A stretch of DNA of 58,862 nt from Betaproteobacteria bacterium (lineage in GTDB: Bacteria > Pseudomonadota > Gammaproteobacteria > Burkholderiales > SG8-39): assembly GCA_947478805.1 (NCBI GenBank), contig CANJXQ010000011.1, forward strand, positions 1 to 58,862. Reading direction: 5' to 3'. Positions within the stretch are counted from its first letter, which is position 1; the number at the start of each line of letters is the position of its first letter. Below are positions 8,581 through 16,776 of the stretch, one piece after another. The translations under genes and the position numbers were made by a program. The notes under the pieces were generated by a model, which was not told the origin of the DNA, did not search any database, and was given only the letters and a program-made list of their open reading frames with translations.

Positions 8581-9645
8581 TCAGCGCTTCGGGCCAGGGA
8601 TGCTGGCGATTGCCTTTCTCGCGTATGAATTGTCGAAATACTTGTTGACGTCATACTTCGCCATGTCGACCTTGTCGAGGACACCTGTTGCCTTGGCCAT
8701 CGCAAGCGTATCAGCAAGCGCTTTATCGGAGAAAGTGCCATCGGTTTGCATGAAGGCCGGTTTGGCAAGCTCCCACTGCTCGGCAAAATCGGCGCGATTG
8801 GCCTCCTGGAAATCGGCGGGCATCATTTTCAGGATCGCGGCAGGATTGTTGATATTGGTCTGGATGGCCACGAGGGCTTCGCGCATGGCATCGGCCATGT
8901 CCTGCACCGTCTTCGGATACTTTGCCGCGAACGCGCGCGTCGTCCCAAGTGGCAGCCCCAGCTGGCGCCCCCAGATGTGCTCGACCTGCGTCGGCTCCAG
9001 CGTGTTCAGGACTGGGTACCCAATACCGAGCTTCATCGCCTGGGCGGCGGATTTCATGTCCATGGTCACCAGGTCGGCCCGCCCGGTCTGCAGCGAGGGC
9101 ACGAACGCGGCAACACCGCCTACCGCCAGCCGCCCCTGCTTTTCCCAGTTCAGTCCCACCGACTGTGCCGACCGCTCCATGAATATCTGGCTGACAGAGC
9201 CCTCCGCGGTATAGGCCCAGTTCGCGCCGTCATACTTCTTCAGGTCCTTGCCTCTTGCCGCCTCGTACTTCTTGTGGCCCATGAACACGACGGCACCACC
9301 ATGGAACAAGTTGAAGAACCCGAATACGTCCCTGCCGGTGCCGCCCGCCGTCATGATCTGCGTAGACCCAAGGATGCCCATGTCGGCGGAGCCTCCGGCG
9401 AATGCGGCAAATGCCGGCACGCCGCCACCGAAATTCTGTGCCTCGATCTGAATGCCCCGCTTCTCGAATCCCTTGGTGCCCATGGCGACCAGGATCGGAG
9501 CGAACATGGTCAGCTGCCCGCCCGAAAACGCCACCGACACCTTCTGGGGAGCGGCCGTCGACTGCGCAAGCACGCTGGAACTGGCCACCGCCAGCGCCAG
9601 TGCGGTGCAGGCAACTGAAAATCTCAACTGTCCGAATCGATTCAT
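8581..9645 (-). CDS. ABC transporter substrate-binding protein (NMT1/SsuA-like)
   Basis: A 354-residue periplasmic binding protein with a signal peptide ending in SSVLAQ. The mature part begins KVSVAFSGGQLTMFAPILVA, and GGGVPAFAAFAGGSADMGIL is the typical ligand-pocket region of the taurine/nitrate/thiamine-precursor binding family. The ATG at 9645 follows a GA-rich Shine-Dalgarno (GAGGGGGAACAC); an ATG 75 bp upstream would bury the signal peptide. It lies between the ATPase gene and the two permease genes of one importer. Family members bind sulfonates, aromatic acids or pyrimidines, so the ligand is open. The P450 and CoA genes upstream suggest an organic acid. Confidence 0.88.
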   Translation of the reverse strand: MNRFGQLRFSVACTALALAVASSSVLAQSTAAPQKVSVAFSGGQLTMFAPILVAMGTKGFEKRGIQIEAQNFGGGVPAFAAFAGGSADMGILGSTQIMTAGGTGRDVFGFFNLFHGGAVVFMGHKKYEAARGKDLKKYDGANWAYTAEGSVSQIFMERSAQSVGLNWEKQGRLAVGGVAAFVPSLQTGRADLVTMDMKSAAQAMKLGIGYPVLNTLEPTQVEHIWGRQLGLPLGTTRAFAAKYPKTVQDMADAMREALVAIQTNINNPAAILKMMPADFQEANRADFAEQWELAKPAFMQTDGTFSDKALADTLAMAKATGVLDKVDMAKYDVNKYFDNSYARKAIASIPGPKR

Positions 9646-9738
9646 TGTGTTCCCCCTCATTCTCGGTTGATGAACTGCATTGGATGATGGTGCTGGCGTT
9701 ACATGCCTGAAAGCAGGCAAGGATATTACTTGTATTCG

Positions 9739-10632
9739 TTACTGCTGTTCGTAGGCCCTGAGAACCTCCGCCCTCAGGTGCTCCCAGATGCTGTGCTGTA
9801 TGGCCACGAACTTCTCATCGAAGCGGAGTTCCGTCAATTCGCGCGGCCGCATCAGGTCGACCCGGTAATCCCCGAGGATCCGCCCCGGGCTTGCGGTCAT
9901 CACCAGCACGCGATCCGCCAGCCCGATGGCCTCCTGCAAGTCGTGCGTAATGAACACGACCGTGGGCTTGTTGACGTCCCACAGGTGTAGCAGGTCGTTT
10001 TCCATCAGCGTCCGGGTCTCCACGTCCAGGGCACTGAAAGGCTCGTCCATCAGCAGAACGCGCGGCTCATAACTCAGTGTCGCAGCGATCGATACGCGCT
10101 TTCTCATGCCGCCGGACAACTGGTGCGGGTAACTGGCCTCGAACCGCTTCAATCCCACGCGTGCGAGCCATGAACGCGCCAGTTCCTCGGCCTCATGCTT
10201 GGACTTTCCGCGAAACCGCAGTGGCAAAGCCACGTTCTGCAGCGCGGTACGCCACGGCAGCAGTGCGTCGCGCTGGAAGATGAAGCCGACATCCTTTTGG
10301 ATGCCATTGACCTGTTTCCCCAGTACTTCCACTGTCCCCTGGTCTGGCTGGGACAGGCCTGAGATGAGCGTCAGCAGCGTGGACTTTCCACAGCCCGACG
10401 GCCCGACAACCGTCAGGAATTCGCCTTGCCTTGCTTCGAACGACACATTTTCAATGGCCGTGAATTTCCCGCGCGCTCCCGAAAACATGCGCTTGACATT
10501 GGTGAGCCGGATCGCAATGGCGGCCGATGTTGCTGGTTTGCCGGAGTCCTGCCCCTGACCAGTCGTTGCGCGCTCGCCTTGTTCGGTTACAGAGGCTTGC
10601 GCAGGGCCTCCCAACGACAGGTTGACGCTCAT
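9739..10632 (-). CDS. ABC transporter ATP-binding protein (SsuB/TauB type)
   Basis: A 297-residue ATPase with all nucleotide-binding motifs: Walker A GPSGCGKST, Q-loop FIFQRDALLPW, signature LSGGMRKRVS, Walker B VLLMDEPFSALD and switch FITHDL. About 40 extra residues precede the ATPase domain. The ATG at 10632 comes one base after the stop of the upstream cupin gene (TGATATGAGC), pointing to translational coupling; an in-frame ATG at 10686 would overlap that gene by 53 bp. It powers the importer made with the two permeases and the binding protein encoded immediately downstream. Confidence 0.9.
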   Translation of the reverse strand: MSVNLSLGGPAQASVTEQGERATTGQGQDSGKPATSAAIAIRLTNVKRMFSGARGKFTAIENVSFEARQGEFLTVVGPSGCGKSTLLTLISGLSQPDQGTVEVLGKQVNGIQKDVGFIFQRDALLPWRTALQNVALPLRFRGKSKHEAEELARSWLARVGLKRFEASYPHQLSGGMRKRVSIAATLSYEPRVLLMDEPFSALDVETRTLMENDLLHLWDVNKPTVVFITHDLQEAIGLADRVLVMTASPGRILGDYRVDLMRPRELTELRFDEKFVAIQHSIWEHLRAEVLRAYEQQ

Positions 10633-10633
10633 A

Positions 10634-11503
10634 TCAGCCGGTACCTGTCCCGGCCTGGTCGGCAAAACTGGGCATGACGAATCCAAGGATCACCGTGTCC
10701 ACCCACGCCGCCACTTCGACACTTTCATTCACCAGCAGATCGACGCCGGATTTCGGCGAGTAGGCTTCGCCGGCAATGGTGCCCCTGCCGCTCAGGAAGA
10801 AAAACAGGTTCACATTCGGAACCGCGGCGTGCCGGTACGACGCTCCGGCCGGGATCATCACCTGGTAGGCCGAGGTGCCGCGTTCGTTGAAAACACCGAA
10901 GTTCCGGCTCATGATGCCGGCAGCGGCCCCCTTGACTGGCATCCAGGGAAAAGCCTCCGGCTTGATCACCACCGGTTCGCGATACCGTGCAGGCGGGTAC
11001 TCGAGCTTCCTGCCGTTGACATGCTCCCAGACGGCTTCATAGGCATCCTGGTTGAATTTCTTGCCCTCGGCATTCGTGTAGGTGTAGATGCCCTTGACGA
11101 ATTCGCCTTTTTGCTGGAGCTCCGATGCCCCTCGCGCCAGGGCCTCCCAACTCATGTAACCGTAACCGTTCGGGCCGGCAAACTGCACGATCAACATGTG
11201 CGAGCCGCTGAGAATTGTCTGCGGGCCGTAATAGGCGCCTTCGGGAAAATAGCCCAGGTGCCCTGGCGGAACGTCCAGTTTCGGCGAATAGTTGAGGGGC
11301 TCGTCGAATGCCCAGCGAAACTGCTCGAAATTATGGCGGTGGCGCGGAGAGAAGGAATCCCCTGGACCGAACGACTCGTAGGCCATCTCGTAATTGTCCT
11401 TCGCAATCGGATTGCCCTGCAGCAAGGGCTTGTACCGAATGGTCACCGAGCGCGTGCCGGGATACTGGGTCCAGCCGAGCTCTTCCTCAACGGCGATTCT
11501 CAT
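10634..11503 (-). CDS. Bicupin-fold protein
   Basis: A 289-residue protein with two cupin-like halves. The first contains a metal-site-like HRHNFEQFRWAF segment and a GYFPEGAYYGPQ turn. The second half begins near IPAGASYRHAAVPNVNLFFF but keeps only one His. Cupins include dioxygenases, isomerases and ligand-sensing proteins, and the reaction is unknown. The ATG at 11503 has GGAGGTG upstream. A perfect 14-bp palindrome (11522-11535) lies just before this start, suggesting that the cupin-ABC part of the operon has its own regulated promoter. The gene is coupled to the ATPase gene, so it may act on or sense the imported compound. Confidence 0.72.
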   Translation of the reverse strand: MRIAVEEELGWTQYPGTRSVTIRYKPLLQGNPIAKDNYEMAYESFGPGDSFSPRHRHNFEQFRWAFDEPLNYSPKLDVPPGHLGYFPEGAYYGPQTILSGSHMLIVQFAGPNGYGYMSWEALARGASELQQKGEFVKGIYTYTNAEGKKFNQDAYEAVWEHVNGRKLEYPPARYREPVVIKPEAFPWMPVKGAAAGIMSRNFGVFNERGTSAYQVMIPAGASYRHAAVPNVNLFFFLSGRGTIAGEAYSPKSGVDLLVNESVEVAAWVDTVILGFVMPSFADQAGTGTG

Positions 11504-11520
11504 GATTCACACCTCCGTAA

Positions 11521-11536
11521 TCAACACGCGTGTTGC
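11521..11536. promoter_or_regulatory. Candidate TetR operator, site C
   Basis: TCAAC-ACGCGT-GTTGC, containing the perfect palindrome CAACACGCGTGTTG, lies 18-33 bp upstream of the cupin start codon in a 129-bp gap inside the long operon. It matches the TCAAC-N6-GTTGA repeats at 17919 and 24860 at nine of ten half-site bases with identical spacing. Confidence 0.5.
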
Positions 11537-11632
11537 TCAAATCCTAGAAGAGCCCATCGTCAAAGTCAACGCGGCAAAACCACGCGCGGCCAGCAGTTTA
11601 GCAATGATCCGGGCACTCATGCGCCTGGGCTG

Positions 11633-12457
11633 TCAGGCCGCTCCCCCTGCCCGCACATAGGTGGTCTCGCCCTTCCCTAGATGGTCGCGCTCGCTGATCG
11701 GTGCATGCTTGGGTCCCTCGCGAGACATCATCACGAAATGCGGCTCGGTCGGTCGAAAATTCGTGAATGCCAGCCCGCCCTCGGCGACCCCGAATCCGTA
11801 CACGGTGTTCGCATCGACTGCCAGGGCCGTCCCGGGCTTGAGCACCTGACGGCCCACGATCATGCCCCCCTCGACCACGAAGATGATTTCGTCTTCCGGA
11901 TGGAAATGAGGGTGCCCCTGCGGACACGGCGTGTTGAATTTGGACTGGTGGAACCAGGCATCGCAGGTCGGGCAAGCCGCATCCGCCCATACCGTGGTCG
12001 CCGTGTCGTAGTACACGTTGTCCTTGACCTGTCTCAGGCCCCTGGCATCCACACGATGCACATGGCCCCCTGGCTTTCTGGAATATTCCGGCCGCACGTC
12101 ACGGCTATGGTAGTGCAGCAGCGTGGCTCCGCCCTCACCGGCACCGATGCTCGTCGAGCCCGCGTGCTCCAGGTACACCACGCCGGCCGGCCCCAGTTGC
12201 TCGCCCCCCGCCAATACGCTTCCCTTCCACACATAAACGAGGTGGCCGACGGGAGGTTGATCCCATCGGATCGATGCGCCAGCCGCCAGCTCGTGCATCC
12301 ACAGCCACAGCGGTCGGTCCTGCCCCACGATGACCGCACGGCTTTTCACGGCCCCGCTGTGACTCACACTGGCCAAAACGGGAAACGCTCCCGCCGGTAC
12401 CGCGTCGGTATTCACGACGACGGTTTGCCCCTTCCCTTCCGCCCTGACTCGTCCCAT
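11633..12457 (-). CDS. Cupin-domain protein with Cys-rich insert
   Basis: A 274-residue protein. The N-terminal half has a cupin-like barrel (GASIRWDQPPVGHLVYVWKG). The C-terminal half has a full cupin metal motif, GHPHFHPEDEIIFVVEGG, offering His-x-His and Glu. Between them is ACPTCDAWFHQSKFNTPC, a Cys cluster that could bind zinc. The paired cupin halves resemble oxygenase- or isomerase-type bicupins, but no substrate can be assigned. It is transcribed with the P450 genes upstream (75-bp gap) and followed by the second cupin gene after 129 bp containing a possible operator. The ATG at 12457 has AGGAG upstream at a slightly long distance. Confidence 0.72.
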   Translation of the reverse strand: MGRVRAEGKGQTVVVNTDAVPAGAFPVLASVSHSGAVKSRAVIVGQDRPLWLWMHELAAGASIRWDQPPVGHLVYVWKGSVLAGGEQLGPAGVVYLEHAGSTSIGAGEGGATLLHYHSRDVRPEYSRKPGGHVHRVDARGLRQVKDNVYYDTATTVWADAACPTCDAWFHQSKFNTPCPQGHPHFHPEDEIIFVVEGGMIVGRQVLKPGTALAVDANTVYGFGVAEGGLAFTNFRPTEPHFVMMSREGPKHAPISERDHLGKGETTYVRAGGAA

Positions 12458-12532
12458 GATTTGATGACTCCTGAGTGCTTGTTACCGGGCGTGCGCTGGC
12501 TCCCCCTGCACGCCGCTGAATGACGCCGCGCC

Positions 12533-13807
12533 TTACGCCGTTCTCCCCCGATCCCGACCCAGGTGTACCGGCAGGCGCTTCAGTCCGTGGAACATCGGAT
12601 GCGCATTCCATTCGATGCGACTCGGATCCTCCGCCAGCCGCATGTCCGGAAAACGCCGGCACACCGTGTCATACACCGCCTGCGCCTCGAGCCGCGCCAG
12701 TGACGAACCGATGCAGACATGCACCCCTTTGCCAAACGACAGGTGATCGATATCGGTGCGCCCGATGTCCATTCGGTCCGGATCCTTGAATACTGCCGGG
12801 TCGCGGTTGGCCGAGGCGTAAAGGATCATGGTGTTCGTTCCCGCAGCAATCTTGTGGCCGGCGATTTCGACGTCCACATTGGGCATGCGCACCATCATCT
12901 GTACCGGCGCATTGAAGCGCAGTGTTTCCTCCACCGCGGACTTGGCCAGCGAGGGATCCGCGCACAGGCGCTCCCACTGGTCGCGATGCACCAGCATGTC
13001 GTGAATACCACTGCCGATCAGGTCGGTCGTCGTCAGGTGCCCTGCGTAAAGAATGACCACCAGCGTCCCGGTCAGTTCATCTTCGCTGATACGGCCATTG
13101 TCCTGCGCTTCGATCAAGGCGCTGACCAGCGATACATTGCCGGGGTTCCTGCGTGAGTGCTCCACCATCTTCGCCGCATAGCCGCGCACGTTCGCGATGC
13201 CGGCATGGGCCTTGCGAATCTTGTCCGAAGGCACGCCCCCCGGGACGTACTGCTTTACGGCCGCCAGGTCGTCACCCCACGACTTGAGCATGTCCGCATC
13301 GTCCCGCGGCGCCCCAAGCAACTCCATCAATGCCAGCAAAGGCAGACGGTAGGACAGTTTCACCAGGTCGCTCTCCTCGGTCTTGGCAAGGTCATCGAGG
13401 AAATCGTTGGCGAGCTTCTTGGCGTAGTCGCCCAGATGCGCGATGCGGCTCGGGGTGAAGCCGCGGATTGCCGCACTTCTGACGCGCTGGTGGATCGCGC
13501 CGTTCATCCCGCTGAGCTGCAATGCCTCGAAGGCGACGATTTCCCGCACCCGCTGCCGGTCGTCTTCCGACAGCGAATCCATCTTGAATCGTTCCTGCCC
13601 GCGGCGCGTCAGCAGGCGCTGATCATCCAAAAGGGATGCCTTCGCCTCGGCATGGCGCGTGACGAAAGGCACTGTCGACTTGTGCCAGTACACGGGGCCG
13701 AGATCACGCATTCGCTGATAGACCGGATACGGGTTGCGTACCACGTCCTGATCACCTGCCAGCAGAGCTGCCACTGCCTGCTCCAGGTCGGCGTCGGGAA
13801 CTGTCAT
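12533..13807 (-). CDS. Cytochrome P450 (tandem copy 1)
   Basis: A 424-residue soluble bacterial P450. The heme-thiolate signature is FGKGVHVCIG with C365, the ExxR pair is E294/R297, and the I-helix motif is AGHLTT at 255-260. The common acidic residue of AGxE/DTT is Leu here, in both tandem copies. The ATG at 13807 follows AAGGAG; an ATG 39 bp upstream lacks such a site. It would hydroxylate a hydrophobic substrate using electrons from a ferredoxin not encoded nearby. It is collinear without gaps, by eye, with the P450 encoded 43 bp upstream, indicating a recent tandem duplication. Confidence 0.93.
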   Translation of the reverse strand: MTVPDADLEQAVAALLAGDQDVVRNPYPVYQRMRDLGPVYWHKSTVPFVTRHAEAKASLLDDQRLLTRRGQERFKMDSLSEDDRQRVREIVAFEALQLSGMNGAIHQRVRSAAIRGFTPSRIAHLGDYAKKLANDFLDDLAKTEESDLVKLSYRLPLLALMELLGAPRDDADMLKSWGDDLAAVKQYVPGGVPSDKIRKAHAGIANVRGYAAKMVEHSRRNPGNVSLVSALIEAQDNGRISEDELTGTLVVILYAGHLTTTDLIGSGIHDMLVHRDQWERLCADPSLAKSAVEETLRFNAPVQMMVRMPNVDVEIAGHKIAAGTNTMILYASANRDPAVFKDPDRMDIGRTDIDHLSFGKGVHVCIGSSLARLEAQAVYDTVCRRFPDMRLAEDPSRIEWNAHPMFHGLKRLPVHLGRDRGRTA

Positions 13808-13850
13808 CTGGGCTCCTTTTTCATCGTTATCCTGAGGGGCCTTCATGGTC

Positions 13851-15125
13851 CTATGCCGTGCGGCCGCAATCGCGCCCCAACCGAACCGGCAGCCGTTTCA
13901 CCCCGTGGAATTTCGGATGGGGATTCCATTCAAGGTCGGCTGGGTCGGCGGCAAGCCGCATTTCCGGGAAGCGCCTGCTGACCGTATCAAACACCGCCTG
14001 CGCCTCCAGGCGCGCCAGCGAGGAGCCGATGCATACGTGCACGCCCTTGCCGAATGCCAGATGGTCGATGTTCACCCTGGAGATGTCGAGCCGGTCAGGA
14101 TCCTGGAAAACGGCCGGATCGCGATTCGCGGACCCAAAAAGAAGCATGACACTGGTTCCGGCAGCAATCCGGTGACCGCCAATGTCCATGTCCGCCGCCG
14201 CGATCCTGGGCATCATCTGCACCGGCGCGTTGAACCGCAGCGCCTCTTCCACTGCTCCCTTGGCCAGGTTCGGATCTGCGCAAAGGCGCGACCACTGGTC
14301 GCGATGCAGCAAGAGGTCGTGTATTCCCGTGCCGAGAAGGTCGGTCGTCGTGAGATGCCCCGCATAGAGAATAATTACCAGCGTGCCCGTCAGCTCCTCG
14401 TCGTTGATGCGCCCGCCATCCCTTGCCTCGACCAGCACGCTGAGAAGACTGAGGTTGTTCGGCTGCTTGCGATGGCGCTCCACCAGGCTCGCGGCATAGG
14501 CCCGCAGGTTGGAGATCGCGTCGTGACCGGCCTTGATTTTTTCCGAAGGCACTCCGCCTGCGGCAAAACCCTTCACGCCCGCAAGGTCGTCGCCCCAGGA
14601 CTTGAGCATGTCCGCATCCTCGTGGGGGGCGCCCAACAATTCCATGAGCACCAGCAGAGGCAATCGATAGGACATCTGCACCAGATCGCAGTCCGCCTCC
14701 CCGGCCAACTGGTCGAGAAAATCGTTAGCAACCTTCTTGGCGAATTCCCCCAGATGGGCAATGCGGCTTGGCGTGAACGCGCGCACGGCCGCACTCCTCA
14801 CCCGCTGGTGCACCGGCCCATTCATTCCGCTCAGGTGGAGCGCTTCGAAGGCCACGATTTCGCGCGCTCGCTTGCGATCTTCTTCGGACAAGGAATCCAG
14901 CTTGAAGCGGTCTTCAGCGCGCCGCGTCAACAGCCTCTGGTCGTCCTGCAGACAGGCCTTGGCCAAGGCGTGCGTCGTCACGAACGGCATATCGGGCTTG
15001 TGCCAGTACACCGCACCCTTTTCGCGCATGCGCCGATACACCGGGTAGGGATTGCGCACGACTTGCGGATCGCCGGCGAGCAGCAATGACGCCGCCCGAT
15101 CCAGCTCCATGGTTTCAATACTCAT
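13851..15125 (-). CDS. Cytochrome P450 (tandem copy 2)
   Basis: A 424-residue P450 paralogous to its downstream neighbour: C365 in FGKGVHVCIG, an ExxR pair (EEALR) at 294-297 and AGHLTT in the I helix. By eye the two proteins align end to end without gaps and agree at roughly three quarters of positions. The start may be the ATG at 15125 or a TTG at 15140 that overlaps the DUF35 stop codon; I prefer the ATG because it gives the same length as the paralogue. Its position directly after the thiolase-fold and DUF35 genes ties the oxidation step to CoA-linked chemistry. No ferredoxin or ferredoxin reductase gene lies nearby. Confidence 0.93.
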   Translation of the reverse strand: MSIETMELDRAASLLLAGDPQVVRNPYPVYRRMREKGAVYWHKPDMPFVTTHALAKACLQDDQRLLTRRAEDRFKLDSLSEEDRKRAREIVAFEALHLSGMNGPVHQRVRSAAVRAFTPSRIAHLGEFAKKVANDFLDQLAGEADCDLVQMSYRLPLLVLMELLGAPHEDADMLKSWGDDLAGVKGFAAGGVPSEKIKAGHDAISNLRAYAASLVERHRKQPNNLSLLSVLVEARDGGRINDEELTGTLVIILYAGHLTTTDLLGTGIHDLLLHRDQWSRLCADPNLAKGAVEEALRFNAPVQMMPRIAAADMDIGGHRIAAGTSVMLLFGSANRDPAVFQDPDRLDISRVNIDHLAFGKGVHVCIGSSLARLEAQAVFDTVSRRFPEMRLAADPADLEWNPHPKFHGVKRLPVRLGRDCGRTA

Positions 15126-15136
15126 CGCGTCGACGT

Positions 15137-15616
15137 TCAAATCAATTCAAAATGAAAATCGGTAATCCGCCCCTGCACCTCGGCACTGAAGACGGTCCGC
15201 ACGCGCGGGCGGGAAAGAAGGCTCTTCCCGGCCGCATGGATGTCCGACAAGTCCACGCCCTTGATGAAATTGGCAATCGAGGTGTCAGCGCCATCCAGGG
15301 TCACGTAGCCGATCACGAAGGGCGGCGGCGGCATCCCGGGAAAAGCCGCGGCGACGATGGTGAAGACTTCGAGCGTCCCCTCCTCACCCACGGGCTCCCA
15401 GCTGACCGTCTCGACGTAACACGCCTCGCAGAACGTCCTGGCCGGCACCAACAGACGACGGCATTTTCCGCAACGGGTGCCCATGATCCGGCGCGAGTTC
15501 TTGAGCTCGGCAAAAAATCGGCTGGCCGTTTCGCCGGCAAAATAGCGATAGTCGAAATTCCAGTTCCCCGGAATCGTGATCAACTCCACGTCATTCGGCA
15601 TATGAACGTCTTTCAT
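15137..15616 (-). CDS. DUF35 (Zn-ribbon plus OB-fold) protein, zinc site intact
   Basis: A 159-residue DUF35 protein: an N-terminal helix with FDYRYFAG, a rubredoxin-like zinc ribbon with CGKC and CEAC, and a C-terminal OB fold (GTLEVFTIV, VIGYVTLDGAD). Such proteins are obligate partners of thiolase-fold enzymes, for example BbsA with BbsB, ChsH2 with Ltp2, PhlB with PhlC, and the archaeal thiolase/HMG-CoA synthase complex. They build part of the acyl-CoA site. The ATG at 15616 overlaps the stop of the upstream thiolase gene as ATGA, which fits a stoichiometric complex. The paralogue at 20479 has lost most of the cysteines. Confidence 0.88.
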   Translation of the reverse strand: MKDVHMPNDVELITIPGNWNFDYRYFAGETASRFFAELKNSRRIMGTRCGKCRRLLVPARTFCEACYVETVSWEPVGEEGTLEVFTIVAAAFPGMPPPPFVIGYVTLDGADTSIANFIKGVDLSDIHAAGKSLLSRPRVRTVFSAEVQGRITDFHFELI

Positions 15617-16776
15617 GATGGTTCTGCCCCAAGCACCACTGCGGTCGAAAACTGCGTCGCCCCGCCCTGCCCCGTGGCAACGGCAAGACGAATGCCGTCC
15701 ACCTGGCGACGGCCTGCCCGGCCACGGATCTGCAGCGCGCATTCCGCGATACGGATCATGGCAGTGGCACTGACCGGGTTCGCAGCTTGCGCTCCAGCCG
15801 AAGGGTTCACAGCAATTCGAGCCGTGCCATCGACGATGCTGTCGAGAAACCGCGGTCCGTCCGCAGGTGCGCAAATGCCTAGCGGGGCATAGCCCATCGA
15901 CTCGGAACTGGCACAGGCGGCGTGGATTTCCACCATGTCGACTTCCTTCGCCGGATCGACGACTCCCGCATCACGATAGGCCTGCGCCGCACAACGGCGC
16001 AGCGTCACGACATCGACGAGCGCACCTTCCGCGCGCGAGATGCGGCTGCCCATCTCGTAGGTATCGCTCAACCCGCTCGCCCCGCGAATCCAAGCGGCGG
16101 GTCGCGACCCGACCCGGTTTTCTGCCGCGATAACCATCGCACAGGCCCCTTCGGACACAGGCCCGATTTCCAGCTTGTGGATGGGCCAGGAAATCACGCC
16201 GGAAGAGAGCACATCCCCGGCACTGAAACGCCGAGGCGATTCGAGCGTGTCATTCAGCAACGACAGTTCGGAATTGCGTGCTGCCAGGTGTGCCCATTGC
16301 TCCAGCGTGTAGCCGTATTTCTGGATCATCATGGTGGCGCGAAGCGCGACCATGCTCAATGTGCTCAGGCTGATGTCGCGCTCGTAGATCGGATCGAAGA
16401 TGGAATTGAACACCTTGGGCGCAGTCACCGCATGCCCCATGCGTTCAACCGCGACGACCAGCACGGCATCGCAGCGACCCGCCGCAATCCACGTCAACCC
16501 CGCGAGAAAGGCAGAGGAGCCCGTCGCACCGCCCGTGTTCACCCGGAAGTACGGGATTCCCGGCCGCGCAATCGACCCCATGTCGACATGGTCGATCCCC
16601 GCCAGCGCGTCCGGGGCCACACCACCCACAACCAGCCCGATGGCATCCAGGTCCATCTGAGCATCCGTCAGTGCGGCCGTCACCGCTTCACGAACCAGTT
16701 CCGCCGTATTGCGGCCCGAATGCCTGCGGCGGTATTGGGTCTGCCCCACGCCGACAACGGCCGCCCGGCGACTCAT
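15613..16776 (-). CDS. Thiolase-superfamily protein lacking the nucleophilic Cys
   Basis: A 387-residue thiolase-fold protein, matching the usual length. It opens AAVVGVGQTQYRRR. The site of the acyl-accepting Cys reads VNTGGATG, putting Gly83 where thiolases have Cys. The GHPLGASG region reads AANPVSAT (Asn333 for His), and the C-terminal Cys loop reads ATGQGG. Loss of the whole Cys-His-Cys set is also seen in Ltp2-like aldolases that work with DUF35, so a retro-aldol or other C-C bond reaction is more likely than ordinary thiolysis (inference). The ATG at 16776 overlaps the preceding stop as ATGA, and the 3' end overlaps the DUF35 gene the same way. Confidence 0.85.
   Translation of the reverse strand: MSRRAAVVGVGQTQYRRRHSGRNTAELVREAVTAALTDAQMDLDAIGLVVGGVAPDALAGIDHVDMGSIARPGIPYFRVNTGGATGSSAFLAGLTWIAAGRCDAVLVVAVERMGHAVTAPKVFNSIFDPIYERDISLSTLSMVALRATMMIQKYGYTLEQWAHLAARNSELSLLNDTLESPRRFSAGDVLSSGVISWPIHKLEIGPVSEGACAMVIAAENRVGSRPAAWIRGASGLSDTYEMGSRISRAEGALVDVVTLRRCAAQAYRDAGVVDPAKEVDMVEIHAACASSESMGYAPLGICAPADGPRFLDSIVDGTARIAVNPSAGAQAANPVSATAMIRIAECALQIRGRAGRRQVDGIRLAVATGQGGATQFSTAVVLGAEPS

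Noticed and set aside
13845-15089. Open frame of about 414 codons opposite the second P450 gene
   Set aside because: It is His/Arg-rich, lacks motifs and is matched by a similar antisense frame over the first P450; both are shadows of codon bias.
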